Assembly (NCBI GenBank): GCA_027574665.1
Contig: CM050672.1
Coordinates: 6,184,001-6,248,000 of the forward strand
Direction: 5' to 3'
DNA from: Rhynochetos jubatus
Lineage: Eukaryota; Chordata; Aves; Eurypygiformes; Rhynochetidae
Length of the DNA: 64,000 nucleotides
Shown here in pieces: positions 26,001-36,700 of the stretch. The position numbers were made by a program, and so were the translations under genes. Within the stretch, counting starts at the first letter, position 1. Every line of letters begins with the position of its first letter. A model generated the notes under the pieces. That model ran no database searches, was not told the origin of the DNA, and worked only from the letters and a program-made list of their open reading frames with translations.

Positions 26001-29000
26001 CTGAGCGCATTCTCCAAAAGACTGCGAACTGTCGTCCCTGTAATGCACTACACAGAGTGGCTGGCCTGTTCTCAGTAAACTGGGAACATTGGCTTCAAGT
26101 GCGGGAATGAAATCTGTGCTGCATAGTGGGGAAAAAAATAAGCTGTGGAAGATGCTCTGAGGGCTGGAGCCCCTCTGCCATGGGGACAGGCTGGGGGGGT
26201 TGGGGGGTTCAGCCTGGAGAAGGGAAGGCTCCGGGGAGACCTCAGAGCACCTTCCAGTGCCTGGGGGGGACTACAGGAGAGCTGGGGGGGACTTTTTACA
26301 AGGGTCTAGTGACAGGACAAGGGGTAACGGTTTTAAACTGCAAGAGAGTAGATTTAGCTTAGAGATAAGGAAGGAATTCTTCCCGCAGAGGGTGGGGGGC
26401 ACTGGGACAGGTTGCCCAGAGAAGCTGTGGGTGCCCCATCCCTGGAAGTGTCCAAGGCCAGGCTGGATGAGGCTTGGAGCAACCTGGGCTGGTGGAAGGT
26501 GTCCCTGCCCATGGCAGGGGGTGGGGCTGGGTGGGCTTTAAGGTCCTTCCCAACCCAAACCATTCTGTGATGCTGTTAAATGCAGAGCCCGAGTTCTTAT
26601 TTTTCAGGGTTCTTATGGTCAAAAGTATCTCTGAGTATTCCTTTGTATGTTAATTGTACCAAAAGAACAAATAATTGCATCTTTGAAGAGGTAGAAAGTA
26701 AAGCACGATGTAGAGGAAAATACAGCTTTGATAGGGAACTAGCTCCTGCTGTGTCGGGAAAGCAGAGTCTCTGGGAGGGGGTTATTCTGCCTGGCATGGT
26801 TACTGTACCTCAGCTGTGCCTGGAAACTGGAATTTTTACCTCTGTTTTAGTGAGAAGTGTCGTGCCCCAGCATGGTGTGATCGGATACTCTGGAAAGGGC
26901 AGAACATAGCTCAGCAGAGCTATCGCAGCCATATGGCTTTGAAGATCAGTGACCACAAGCCAGTTAGCTCTGTGTTTGATATTGGGGTAAGTATGTCAGT
27001 GCTGAAGGAAATAACTCTCCTGACCTTGCAGTCGGTGTGGGCAGAGGGGGAGGAGGAGGTTCTCCTGCTGATTTGGCTCTCCTGCTTTTATGGCATCCAC
27101 AGAGAACAATGGCTTGAAAGATGGGCGGGATAAGATACTGAGATAGGATTGTTGTTCATAGTAAGCTGGGGTTGTTTTAAGGAATACTTCAGTCAAGCAA
27201 AATAATGCATGAGTATCTGTAGGTGTCTTTTCAGAAGTGTTCTTTTGCCTTTATTCTTATTTTCCTAATGGTTTTCACAGAAACTTGCAGTGCAGGAATG
27301 CCACATCGTGGACAACACAGTAGGGTATTGTCAAAATTTCATTTTGTTGGAAAAAAGCTGATCTAGGACTGACTGGGTGACCCTCTTGCTAGTTACGGCA
27401 AGGCCCTTTACTGTTGGATCCGGAGGAGATCTTGGAGCATTAATGCTCCGAGTGGCTCTGTTACATGACTTGCGTACACTAGTGTGCTGCTAAAGTCAAA
27501 TCGCTTCACACATTTCCAGCCGTCTTGCAGCTCTGCTGCAGAGGAGAGTAAGTGCCAGTTGGTACAGTGTGTGTCCTTTTCAGGTGAAGGTTGTGAATGA
27601 GGAGCTCTATCGAAAAGCCTTTGAGGAAATAGTCCGCTCCCTGGATAAGATGGAGAATGCCAACATTCCCTCGGTGATGCTGTCCCAGAGAGAGGTAGGG
27701 TATGCTCATGTGCTGTGACTCACTGGAGAAACTGAGCAGCCCTAGACCCCAGAAGGGTATTCCAGTGACACCAGATGGATTCCAGGCCCTGAGATCTGAT
27801 TCCAAGGAAGTAAAATATTTTGACTTCCAGCTGTTCTCTGCTTACAAGCCCTAGAAATACTTGTTTCTGTTTGGATGCAGGTAAACTGTGGGTGTCCCAT
27901 CCCTGGGAGTGTCCAAGGCTTGGAGCAACCTGGGCTGGTGGAGGGTGTCCCTGCCCATGGCAGGGGGGTTGGAACTGGATGGGCTTTAAGGGCCCTTCCC
28001 ACCCAACACATTCTGTGAAATTCCATTCACAGTACTGGGCTGAAATGTAGGTGTGTTACTCCCTGAGGTTGGGAGAGAGCAAGAAGTTTGCAGCCCTTGC
28101 TCTGACTTGTTTGAAACATAGAATGTAAAATCCGAAGGATTTGGAGAAGGTCACAAACCCCACATTTGCTTTGGGTGTGTGTGACTACAAAAGATAAGCA
28201 GATAAGACACTTGAGGCTACAGCTATCTTGTTCTCAAGTTTCATTGAGGTTATTTGAGGGGAGTGTTTGTTTTAAAGAGCCCACTGTTGCAAACAGCTTT
28301 GACATACAGAGTAAGCAAATGTAATCCTGGAAGAGATGGGCTGCAGGAGCAAGAGGGTTAATCTGGGTATTTTGCTGCTTAATGATTAAACCAGGGGACA
28401 GGAGTTGCTGTTGGTGCTTGTCGAGGTGGAACTGGCTGATGGTGTTGACTGACATTTGTTTCTAGTTTCATTTTGAGGATGTTAAATACATGCAGCTGCA
28501 AGTAGAGAGGTTTACAATCCGCAATGGACAAGTGCCCTGCCAGTTCGAATTTATCAGCAAACCAGACGAGAAAAACTACTGCAAGGAGTGGCTGATTGCT
28601 AATCCCAGTAAGGGCTTTCTACTCCCAGGTGAGATCCTTGTGGTTCACATTAATGAGCTCAAATTGTCACCTTCTGGCTTAGTTCTCGCTGCTGTTTTGA
28701 GAATGCTATGCTTATTCGCAGGCTTAGTGGTTTAATATCTTTTTTTAGCTGAGTATGGGATTTTTTATTGTCTTTTGGCAGATGCTGAGATCACAGTTGA
28801 GTTGGAGGTGTTTGTTAATAAATCAACAGCTACACACTTGAACTCTGGAGAGGAAAAACTTGAAGATATCTTGGTCTTGCATCTGATCAGGGGGAAGGAT
28901 TACTTTCTATCTGTAACAGGCAAATACTTGCCAAGTTGCTTTGGGTCTCCTATTCATACGCTGTGTTACATGAGGGAACCGATCCAGGACATGTCAGCAG

Positions 29001-32000
29001 AATCCATTCGGAAACTGGTGAGTTAAAGACAAGATTCCCTTCTGAACCCACAAGAACCGTTAAAACTAGATGTTAAGTCCTGTCTATTGCTCAAGAGCCT
29101 TTTGCCGCTTCCCTGGTCCATAGTCTGGGAATGCTGATACAACTTGTGCTCTCCAATGCACCATCTTCCCACCTTGCACTAGTTCTTCATGTGGATGTTC
29201 CAACCCATTTCGTATAGAGAGCAGTGAAAGTAAGAGCTCCTGTGCTCTGCTGGCACATTTAAAAAGGTGTGCAACTTCTAAATGTAGACCTTTTTCCCTG
29301 GAGCCTTTGGTCTTCTCCACACTGAATGGAGATGTGTGTGTATATGTGAGGCGTATGTATGTATTTCCATAGCGCTGAGTGTACGTGGTTTGTGAGAGCA
29401 GCTTGTTTCTGCTGTCTGGACTTGTGATATAAACATGCCTGTTGTACTAGTATTGTATGAAGATCGGAGAGTGAAGCTGCACTATTCTTAATCCTCACGT
29501 GTAAGCTTTGCAAAGCGTTTTGGCAGAGTTAAACAAGAACTTGGCTGACTACCTTTGGTGTTGTTTTACTTCCCTCTCAGACCCTGATGCCACTGGACAT
29601 GAGTGATGATGATGATGATGATGTTCAAGCTGAAAAGCCTATGGACATTCCAAAAGAGCTGTGGATGATGGTGGATCACTTGTACCGCAATGCTTCCCAG
29701 CAGGTTGGCGGTGTTTGTACTGCAAACACAAAATAATTGTGTGTTGGTGAGGAGAGAGAAAGGACATGTGTGATAAATAATCCCGGGTTGCCCTGTTTTG
29801 GGATAGTGACCTCGTCTGCATTGCTCTCTGCTGCAGTGCCACAGCCTTACTAGAGCTGCTTGTGGTGGGATTTGTGCTGGTAACTACCAAATCAGAGAGA
29901 CTTTTCCAGCTAGATTGTAATGACACTGCTCTATTTACCCAACTAACCTTTACTTTCCTTGGGACTGATTAAGGATCTGCTTTGCAGGAGGACCTGTTTC
30001 AGCAACCAGGCCTCAGATCTGAATTTGAGCAAATTCGAGATTGTTTGGACAAAGGAATGCATGATACCCTCCGTATCCTTTTGGTCTGATGTCTGGTAGG
30101 GCTCACTATGCCTTAGTGATCAAAGCTGAAAAAGATTTTATCTGTCGTCTGTGCTCCACCATGGCTTCTAAATTACTGTCTGCTGTCTCGGGGTGACCGA
30201 GATCTGCACTTGCTCCTTGCTGTCAGTACGAATGGCTCTGCGAGGTCCTTGCCATGTTGATGAATGATTGTTGATGAATTACCTGAGTGTCCACCTGCCA
30301 GTGGAAATGGCTTGCTGTGTGGAGTCAAGTGATTAAACAGGAGTTGTTCCTGGAGACCTAAGCGAAGATGAATGTTTCAGCAGAAATACGACCACGACAG
30401 ATCATGCTGTGCTTGCCTCTTCCTTAACCGCCTTTGGATCAGTTGGCAGCAACCACTCGGTAGCAGAAGCCCTGCTACTCTTCCTGGAAAGCCTGCCAGA
30501 GCCTGTCATCTGCTACAGGTTCTACAGCAGCTGTTTGGAGAGTGCCAGCAACTACCCGCTGAGCAGCCAGGTAGCGCCGGCTTTGCTGTGAGACTTTCTG
30601 TAGTTCCAGAGGGATGGGAGGCAAACTGTTTCATGTCAGACCGGTAACAGGTTTTTGCTCTCAGCAAGTTTGCTGACCACACCAAACTGGGAGGAGTGGC
30701 TGCCATGCCAGAAGGCCGTGCTGCCGTCCAGCGTGACCTGGCCAGGCTGGAGAGCTGGGCAGGGAGAAATCTAATGCAATTCAGTAAGGGCAAGAGTGAA
30801 GTGCTGCACCTGGGGAAGAACAACCCCGTGGATCAGTACAGGTTGGGGGCTGAGCTGTTGGGGGGCAGCTCTAGGGAAAAGGACCTTGGAGTCCTAGTGG
30901 ACAATAGGATGACCATGAGCCAACAGTGTGCCCTCGCGGCCAAGAAGGCCAGTGGCATCCTGGGGCGCATTAAGAAAAGCATGGCCAGCAGGTTGAGGGA
31001 AGTTCTCCCCCTCTGCTCTGCACTGGTGAGGCCTCCCCTGGAGTGCTGTGTCCAGCTCTGGGCTCCTCAGCTCAGGAAGGACAAGGAGCTACTGGAAAGG
31101 GTCCAGCGCAGGGACACTGAGATGGGGAAGGGTCTGGAGCACCTTCCATGTGAGGGAAGGCTGGGAGAGCTGGGGCTGTTCAGCTGGAGAAGAGGAGGCT
31201 GAGGGGGATCTGATCAATGCTGATCAATATCTAAAGGGGGGCTGTCAGGGGGAGGGGGCCAGGCTCTGCTCAGGGGTGTCCAGTGACAGGACGAGGGGCC
31301 ATGGCCATCAGCTGGAGCACAGAAGGTTCAACCTGAACATGAGGAAACCCTTCTGCCCTGTGAGGGTGCCAGAGCCCTGGGACAGGCTGCCCAGAGAGGG
31401 GGGAGTCTCCTTCCCTGGAGACTTTCCAAAGCCCCTGGCCTTGTTCCTGTGTGATCTGCTCTAGGTGATCCTGCTCTGGCAGGGGGCTTGGGCTAGGGGA
31501 TCTCTAGAGGGCCCTTCCAACTCCGAACATTCTGTGAATCATAAGCTGGTAATAGAAAGGATCTAGAACTGGTGCTTCTTGGTTATTAAGGGTTAGTATG
31601 TGCAGACAGGGGGATGTTGGTAGTAGATAAAGCTGCTAAGCCATTGCCGTGTCTTCAGTATAAAAGCTGTGGGTGTTTGTTTTATTTCTTTTCCCTCCTC
31701 AGATAATCTCTAACTTGCCAGGGTGCCATAAAAATGTATTTGAATATCTAATGGCGTTTCTACAAGAACTACTGAAGAATTCAGGGAAAAACCATTTGGA
31801 TGTGAATATTCTTGGTAAGGAGAGCAAATTCCCTTCAGGGGGGTTTTGCAGTTTGTATAGCAGAACGTTTCTCCGAAGTGAGTGGTCATGGCCTCTGCTG
31901 TTTTGAAGCCTTTAATAACAAGCAAACAATCAGTAGAAAAACAGTTATTGCAGTAGCCTGAAAAAAGTTGTAAAGTGACTGAGATGCATGGGGTCATCGG

Positions 32001-32263
32001 CTTTATCTCACCCCATTCTGAAGCCAGGCTCTCTCTCACTTGGATTGGGGTTGGTGGAATTACTCTTGATATACTGCTGCTGGGCTCTTACTGTGTGTTT
32101 GTGTGACTTTTTGTATGTTTTTTTTTTTTACAATGCAGCTAGTATATTTGGTGGCTTGTTACTTCGACCTCCTCCTGGACACCCTATCCCTGATATAACT
32201 GAAAAGAGGAAAGCTCAGCAATTTATCCGTCAGTTCCTCTTGAGAGAAGACAGTTTACCATGA
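14064..32263 (+). CDS. INPP5B: Type II inositol polyphosphate 5-phosphatase
   Basis: Coding exons: 14064-14120, 14252-14331, 14875-14972, 15319-15348, 15801-15911, 19901-19994, 21333-21503, 22186-22287, 22698-22812, 23485-23601, 24442-24629, 25216-25327, 25470-25579, 26851-26986, 27584-27694, 28466-28628, 28782-29017, 29581-29703, 29988-30072, 30443-30570, 31703-31814, 32139-32263. They sum to 2604 nt, 867 residues. Start MDQSVAIQE matches human. Residues 1-125 form the PH domain. Residues 214-507 are the 5-phosphatase, with motifs [49 protein letters not shown] and SDHKPVS. An ASH domain follows, then a RhoGAP-like domain from about 690. The enzyme removes the 5-phosphate of PI(4,5)P2 and PIP3 on Golgi, endosomal and ciliary membranes and binds Rab GTPases. 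Oddities: no CaaX box at the C-terminus (...FLLREDSLP), an exon present in human between PH and catalytic domains not found, and a six-Asp run in exon 18. Confidence 0.96.
14121..14251 (+). other. INPP5B intron 1, U12-type (minor spliceosome)
   Basis: The donor is GTATCCTTT, the U12 consensus. TTCCTTGAC at 14231-14239 matches the U12 branch site, with its A about 13 nt before the AG. There is no polypyrimidine tract next to the acceptor. The intron is only 131 bp and sits at phase 0 between CRI and AVQG. Confidence 0.85.
14525..14652 (+). mobile_element. Avian endogenous-retrovirus LTR fragment, internally deleted
   Basis: The left part (TTGGCTGGGACACGGTTAA) resembles the early part, and the right part (GTGCTTAGTTGCCAGCTGGG then a TAAACCACAGCAG end) the 3' terminus, of a common avian ERVL-type LTR as I remember it. 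The several hundred bases normally between them are missing. It lies in INPP5B intron 2 and codes for nothing. Confidence 0.65.
16180..17060 (+). promoter_or_regulatory. Internal CpG island, putative alternative INPP5B promoter
   Basis: Very GC- and CpG-rich, with many GC boxes and a (GGGAC)n run at 16605-16630. It lies within INPP5B intron 5 and surrounds a short ATG exon with a good splice donor. Long open frames on both strands are a result of composition. Confidence 0.6.
16558..16585 (+). CDS. INPP5B: Candidate alternative first coding exon of INPP5B (short form)
   Basis: An ATG opens MSANGRLRR and ends at a strong donor (CGAG|GTGAGC) in phase 1, the same phase as exon 5. It can therefore join exon 6 at 19901 to give [12 protein letters not shown] and a predicted 751-residue protein lacking the PH domain. 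The small tract at 17341-17364 would introduce a stop if included. No transcript evidence is available to me. Confidence 0.5.
26150..26573 (+). mobile_element. CR1 LINE 3' end in INPP5B intron 13
   Basis: The CR1 3' region is clear: 'ttcagcctggagaagggaag', 'agtgacaggacaaggggtaa', 'gccccatccctggaagtgtc', 'gtccctgcccatggcagggg' and a terminal CATTCTGTGATG. Plus orientation, 5'-truncated, no intact frame. Confidence 0.92.
27885..28022 (+). mobile_element. CR1 LINE 3' tail fragment in INPP5B intron 15
   Basis: Short copy starting at the 'aactgtgggtgtcccatccc' block and ending ACATTCTGTGAAATTCC. It is the same subfamily style as the copy at 26.2-26.6 kb, with a small internal deletion before 'ttggagcaacctgggc'. 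Confidence 0.9.
30073..30442 (+). other. INPP5B intron 19, U12-type (minor spliceosome)
   Basis: The donor GTATCCTTTT at 30073 and the branch-site match TTCCTTAAC at 30420-30428 fit the U12 consensus. The branch A lies about 15 nt before the acceptor TCAG, and no polypyrimidine tract separates them. The phase is 1, and the flanking exons encode DTL and [11 protein letters not shown] of the RhoGAP-like domain. Confidence 0.9.
30655..31538 (+). mobile_element. CR1 LINE, longer 5'-truncated copy with ORF2 C-terminus
   Basis: Begins at the 'gcaagtttgctgaccacacc' block and ends ACATTCTGTGAATCAT. It includes an open stretch (30696-31202) translating to the end of the CR1 reverse-transcriptase ORF ([38 protein letters not shown]). 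It lies in INPP5B intron 20, about 85 bp after the exon 20 donor. The N-terminal ORF2 part is absent, so it cannot move by itself. Confidence 0.95.
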
Positions 32264-32543
32264 ATTTCAGATGCAGCTAATCTGATTTTTAGATATCGAA
32301 TTCTTGTAAAAATATTTTTTTTGTACAGTATACTGATTTTTTTTTGATATCACAGTATTTTATACAACTGATCGGTTTTGAAGGCACAGGTTGGGCAGTT
32401 TGAATCAGATATCACTGCTTAAGCTGTATATCAAATTTCTGAGTAAGCTATATGTAGACAAGCAAAAATATAAAAGCTGATATTTACGCTGTATTTTATT
32501 TAACTTGTCTTAAAAGTCAGAATTTTTAAGTCCTTGTTATTTA

Positions 32544-32549
32544 AATAAA
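32544..32549 (+). terminator. INPP5B polyadenylation signal AATAAA
   Basis: Canonical hexamer 281 bp after the INPP5B stop codon, at the end of an AT-rich 3' UTR and followed by an A run. Confidence 0.75.
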
Positions 32550-32979
32550 AAAAAAAAGGTGCATTTTTCCAGTCTCTGCCCATTTTCGATGTTGGTTGGC
32601 TGGTTGAGGCGCTTGGTTTGTTGAGCGTCATGGAAGCCCTGTTGTAACGGGGTTTAGTCCCGTCTGGGGCAGCGGTACCGAGGCGTTACACGAACTGTTC
32701 GGTGCTCCGATGGAGGTGAGGGACTGGGCCGCAAGGAAAAGGGTTATTGGATAAAGATGCGCTGGCTGGTGCCGCGGTTGGAGGCGGGGGGGATGTGCTG
32801 CCATGAGGAGCCTCCACCTCAGAGCCGCAGATGGGGGCTGTCACTGGGTGCCCACAGTGGGGAGCCTGAGCCCTCTTTTTGACAATGCTGAGGTAAAAAT
32901 GGAGTATCAAGGGAAACTTTGAGCTTCTTGGGCTAATTATGGAAGAAACGGCGGGTTTTCTACCGTGTAACTGTACCGT

Positions 32980-33353
32980 GCGCGGTGCCTTCGCTGCAGC
33001 GGCTGCCCGGCCTACGCGACCCGTTTCCTTTCCCTTCTGGCGCTGGTAACGCCCCTCTCCGTGCTCGCGGCCCGGTTTCGCTGTGCCAGCACGGCAGCGG
33101 CGGGAGGGGCCGCTCGGGGCGGACCGGGGTGCCCTGCCGAGGCGGGCGGCGGGTGAACTGCCGCGCTGGGCCGCTGCGTACTGCGCAAGCGCAGCCTCGC
33201 CCCAGCTCCCGCCTCACCGCCGCTTCCCGTGAGGTCCCGCGGTGGGCGCGGCGCTCCCGTCGGGCCGTGCGCGGGCGGAAGCGGAAGTGAGTGTGCTGGT
33301 AATCATGGTGCCGCCGGGGTGGGGAAGGAGGTGCCGCCGCTGCCGGGAGCTCG
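32980..33353 (+). promoter_or_regulatory. MTF1: MTF1 CpG-island promoter and noncoding exon 1
   Basis: CpG-rich DNA with no TATA box. It has an NRF1-type palindrome TGCGCAAGCGCA at 33182-33193 and a tandem GGAAG (ETS-like) pair near 33276-33288. A donor GTGAGC at 33354 would end noncoding exon 1. Exon 2 begins at 33736 after TTACAG. The INPP5B poly(A) signal is only about 430 bp upstream of the island. Confidence 0.7.
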
Positions 33354-33475
33354 GTGAGCGGGGGCTGGGGCCGGCTGGAGGATGGAGGGGCTGCGGCTCG
33401 GTGGCCAGGCTGGGGGGCGGGGCGGTCGCGCGCAGGCCCTGGTGGCGGCTCTGCGCGGGGCGGTGAGGCAGTGTG

Positions 33476-33500
33476 GGGCCGGGCCGGGCCGGGCCGGGCG
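33476..33500 (+). repeat. GGGCC pentanucleotide array in MTF1 intron 1
   Basis: About four to five GGGCC units followed by a G run. A complementary array lies at 33660-33682. Confidence 0.8.
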
Positions 33501-33659
33501 GGGGTAACGAGCGCTCGGGGAGGGGACGGCTTCCCCGCTCCGTGGGTCGTGGCGCACGGCCCAGCACCTCTACCACTGCCAACCGCCCTGAGGCTGGGTG
33601 GACGGCCGGGGCCGCGGAGCACCTGCCCGGCTGCGCGGCGCGGTGCCTGCGAGCAGAGC

Positions 33660-33682
33660 GGGGCCCGGCCCGGCCCGGCCCG
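33660..33682 (+). repeat. GGCCC pentanucleotide array, inverted relative to 33476-33500
   Basis: About four GGCCC units running into CGACC units, the reverse complement of the upstream GGGCC array. The two could pair across a loop of about 160 nt. Confidence 0.8.
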
Positions 33683-33786
33683 ACCCGACCGGGGCAGAGC
33701 AGCCTGACTCCCCACCGCCCGTCCTTCTGTTACAGATGAGTTGTTACGGTCTAACTTCACGATGTCGCACTGAGAGGTTGTGAGCC

Positions 33787-36700
33787 ATGGGGGAGAACAG
33801 CCCTGAAGGCAACGTTATCTACTACGAGGTGGAGGAAGACGATTTAGCCCAAGATGACAATATGATGAGGTTTGCTGATAAAAACGGGCTGGTTTCTTCA
33901 TCATCCGGGACCGTCTATGACAGGACAACGGTTCTAATAGAGCAGGACCACAGTGTGTTGGAAGACGATGAGGATGAAGGACAATGTGGTGATCACTTGC
34001 CTTTTTTACCAGAGGGTCATGAAGAAGGATTTCATTTAATAGCAGATCATGAAGGAATGTCCCAGGGTTACGTGCAACATATTATTTCTCCAGATCAGAT
34101 TCATCTAACAATAAATCCTGGTTCAACTCCTATGCCAAGAAATATCGAAGGAGCAACGCTCACTTTGCAGTCTGAATGCCCAGAAACTAAACTTAAAGAA
34201 GTAAGTATGTAAATGTGATTCTGAATGTTATGCTTATTGCGGTTGCTTTTCACCTGACGACCTTAAATGCTTTGGAAGTGTGTTTTTCTCAAGCTCCTTG
34301 CTGGGAGGAAGACTGAAGTTTCCCTTGTTCTTAACGGTTACTGTATAGCGGAGTGAATTACACTCTGTTAAAGCCACTGTTACTTTTAGTGGTAGTAACA
34401 CTTTGAGCTTACCGGTGTAACTGTTTCCCATGGTCGCTTAGTGGGCCAGCAGCAAAGCTGTGAGTGTTGTCGGTCCTCGCTCTAATATGCTGCTGCTTTC
34501 GTGTGAAGCAGCCAGGAAGTGCTTTTTGACACGCGCTAACGCGAGGTAGCAGGAGAGTATGATGCTGAAAATGAGTTTGTTTTAGCAGCGTATGTGATTT
34601 TAGTGGTCTTTTTCATTTGCTTGGGAAATTCTTTCCTGAGTTCAGAGGTAACTAAAAAGAACGGGAACTCTTGGTCTGTGGTTCTTTCTTGAGGAAAGAA
34701 CAGCCGAGTTGCAGGTTACATTCCAGACCGTTGGCAGTAGTTAAAGTATGAAACTTAAGACGGCAAACTTAAAATTGTAGCTTTATTGCATCACTCACAG
34801 GGAAAGCTGTGAGAAGCAAATAAGGGAAGCTTTAAACCACCATCTGTTGTATTTTGAAAGCTAATGTCAGCTTACTTATTTAAAATGGTGATTACTCTTA
34901 ATTCTGTTTTCCCAGTACCTGCATGCAAAAGGTTGAGGGCTTGTGCAGACTAACTTGGGATTCTTGCTTTTTAGGTGCAAAAGCAATGCAAAGTCGACTG
35001 AAATGCCAACACAGAGACAACTTTGTGCTCCTTTTTTGGCCCTTCTGAGTTAAATAAGGGAGGATCTATGCAAGTGCCTGTGCTAGTATCAGTGGTAATA
35101 GTATCAACTAGCTGTGTAACTGATACTCAGTGTAAGAGAGGATTGCAGAAATGAGCCCTTGCTGAGAAAGGAAACTGGGCTTGAACGCTCTGAATAATTT
35201 AGATTAGCAGGGAACCTTCATTACCGCTCGCTCGGCAGTGAGGAAATGGGTCTATAGGAGGTCAGCTCTGCAATTATGAGACTTCTGGACTCAGGTGTGT
35301 TCAATAAGCCCATTTAAATCTAAGGAACTGCCTTTTGCTCAGTTATTATTCCTGTTAGTAGCTGCTGTATCCTACCTTCTTAGCTGCTGAAATATTTAAT
35401 TTCTGTATGTCAGTCCTATCAGTACTTTCTTTTCTTTCTCTAGGATAAGCCGCTCGTGGTCTGTAGCATGTAGAGATCAGTGTGTACTGGCTAAGCAGGT
35501 GTTGATGGCTGCACAGGCAATTAAACTGATTTTATTTCTTCACCCCTCCTTTTAAAAGAATTGTAGGACCTGGAATGTCCTAATGAAATCCTTTATAAGT
35601 TGAGTGCAGTGGAAATAAGCCCTAAGCATATGTGACGCTCTTCCGTCCTGTAAAAGCCTGTTTTGTCCAGCTGTTTCAATTGCTAGATAAGTTCTCTGGG
35701 GTTGGGGAGAGGAAAGCTCTACAACCCCTGAACATTTAGCTCATCTCTAAAAGTCAGCAGTCCAGTTATTTGATACTTCCAAAACATCTCTAGCAGTTAA
35801 CTGTTCTAAAGTCTTACGTTGTCAGGACAGCCTTGTACATTCCTGAAGCAAAAGAGGGTTTTACACTTCACTAATTACCTTGAAATTCCTTTTGTTATAT
35901 TATGCTTCTCTTGCTCTAATTCTGTCTGTAAGAATAAATGTGATTATGGTCTTGTATTTCAAATTTGCTAATTTTTATGTTCAATGATGACAAAAATTAT
36001 CGCTCTAAGGGGAATCTCATAAACGCAAATGAGTTAAAGGCAAACTGAGCACTTTAAGTAGACTTTGGCACAGCATGTCAGGCTCTGCTTTTGCCAGCCT
36101 TGTTGATTAACGGACAATTAGTTCCTACTTCTAAGGTAAAAGCTTAATTCAGACTGTTCTAGCTTCCCTCTGGCGTGTCTCCGTGGGAGAGCCGGCAAAC
36201 TGTCCTTAGCAAAAAGCGTATGTGATGCAGCCACAGCCTTTGTCTGCAAAGCAACTTGTTTCCGTACGCTTCCAGTCCCGGCCATCTGTGTGTCTTCCTG
36301 CTGCTGCCATGTTTCTTTTTTGCTGTTGCTCGTGAATGGCCCTAGTCTTGAGTGCTTGCTGCTGTAACTGCGAGTCTTTTTAAGTCAATATCTTCATGAT
36401 TTTACATGTTTAATCAGTGCTCATTTGATGTGCTTACGTTCCTAATGTGAACAGAGAAATAAATGCTTTGCTGCTTTACAGAGGGTTTTATTTTGCTTAG
36501 AACATTGTGGTAGTATTGCTTCTGCCTGCAGCATCCTTTGCAGAATAATTTGTGAAATAAAGACTTGGCCTTTGAGGAAAGGGGGAGCACTGCAAGGCCT
36601 TTGTCATAGTTAAGGCCATGAAACTGAAAGTGGCACTGCCATCTTCCTTTAAAGATGTGCATTGGCAGCTAGGAACCAAGTCCTTAATTGTAATTAATAG

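Noticed and set aside
30696-31202. 168-residue open frame in INPP5B intron 20
   Set aside because: It is the C-terminal part of a CR1 reverse-transcriptase ORF, not a host gene.
32960-33760. 266-residue minus-strand open frame over the MTF1 promoter
   Set aside because: Pro/Arg-rich reading of a CpG island with no recognisable domain; it is opposite MTF1 exon 1.
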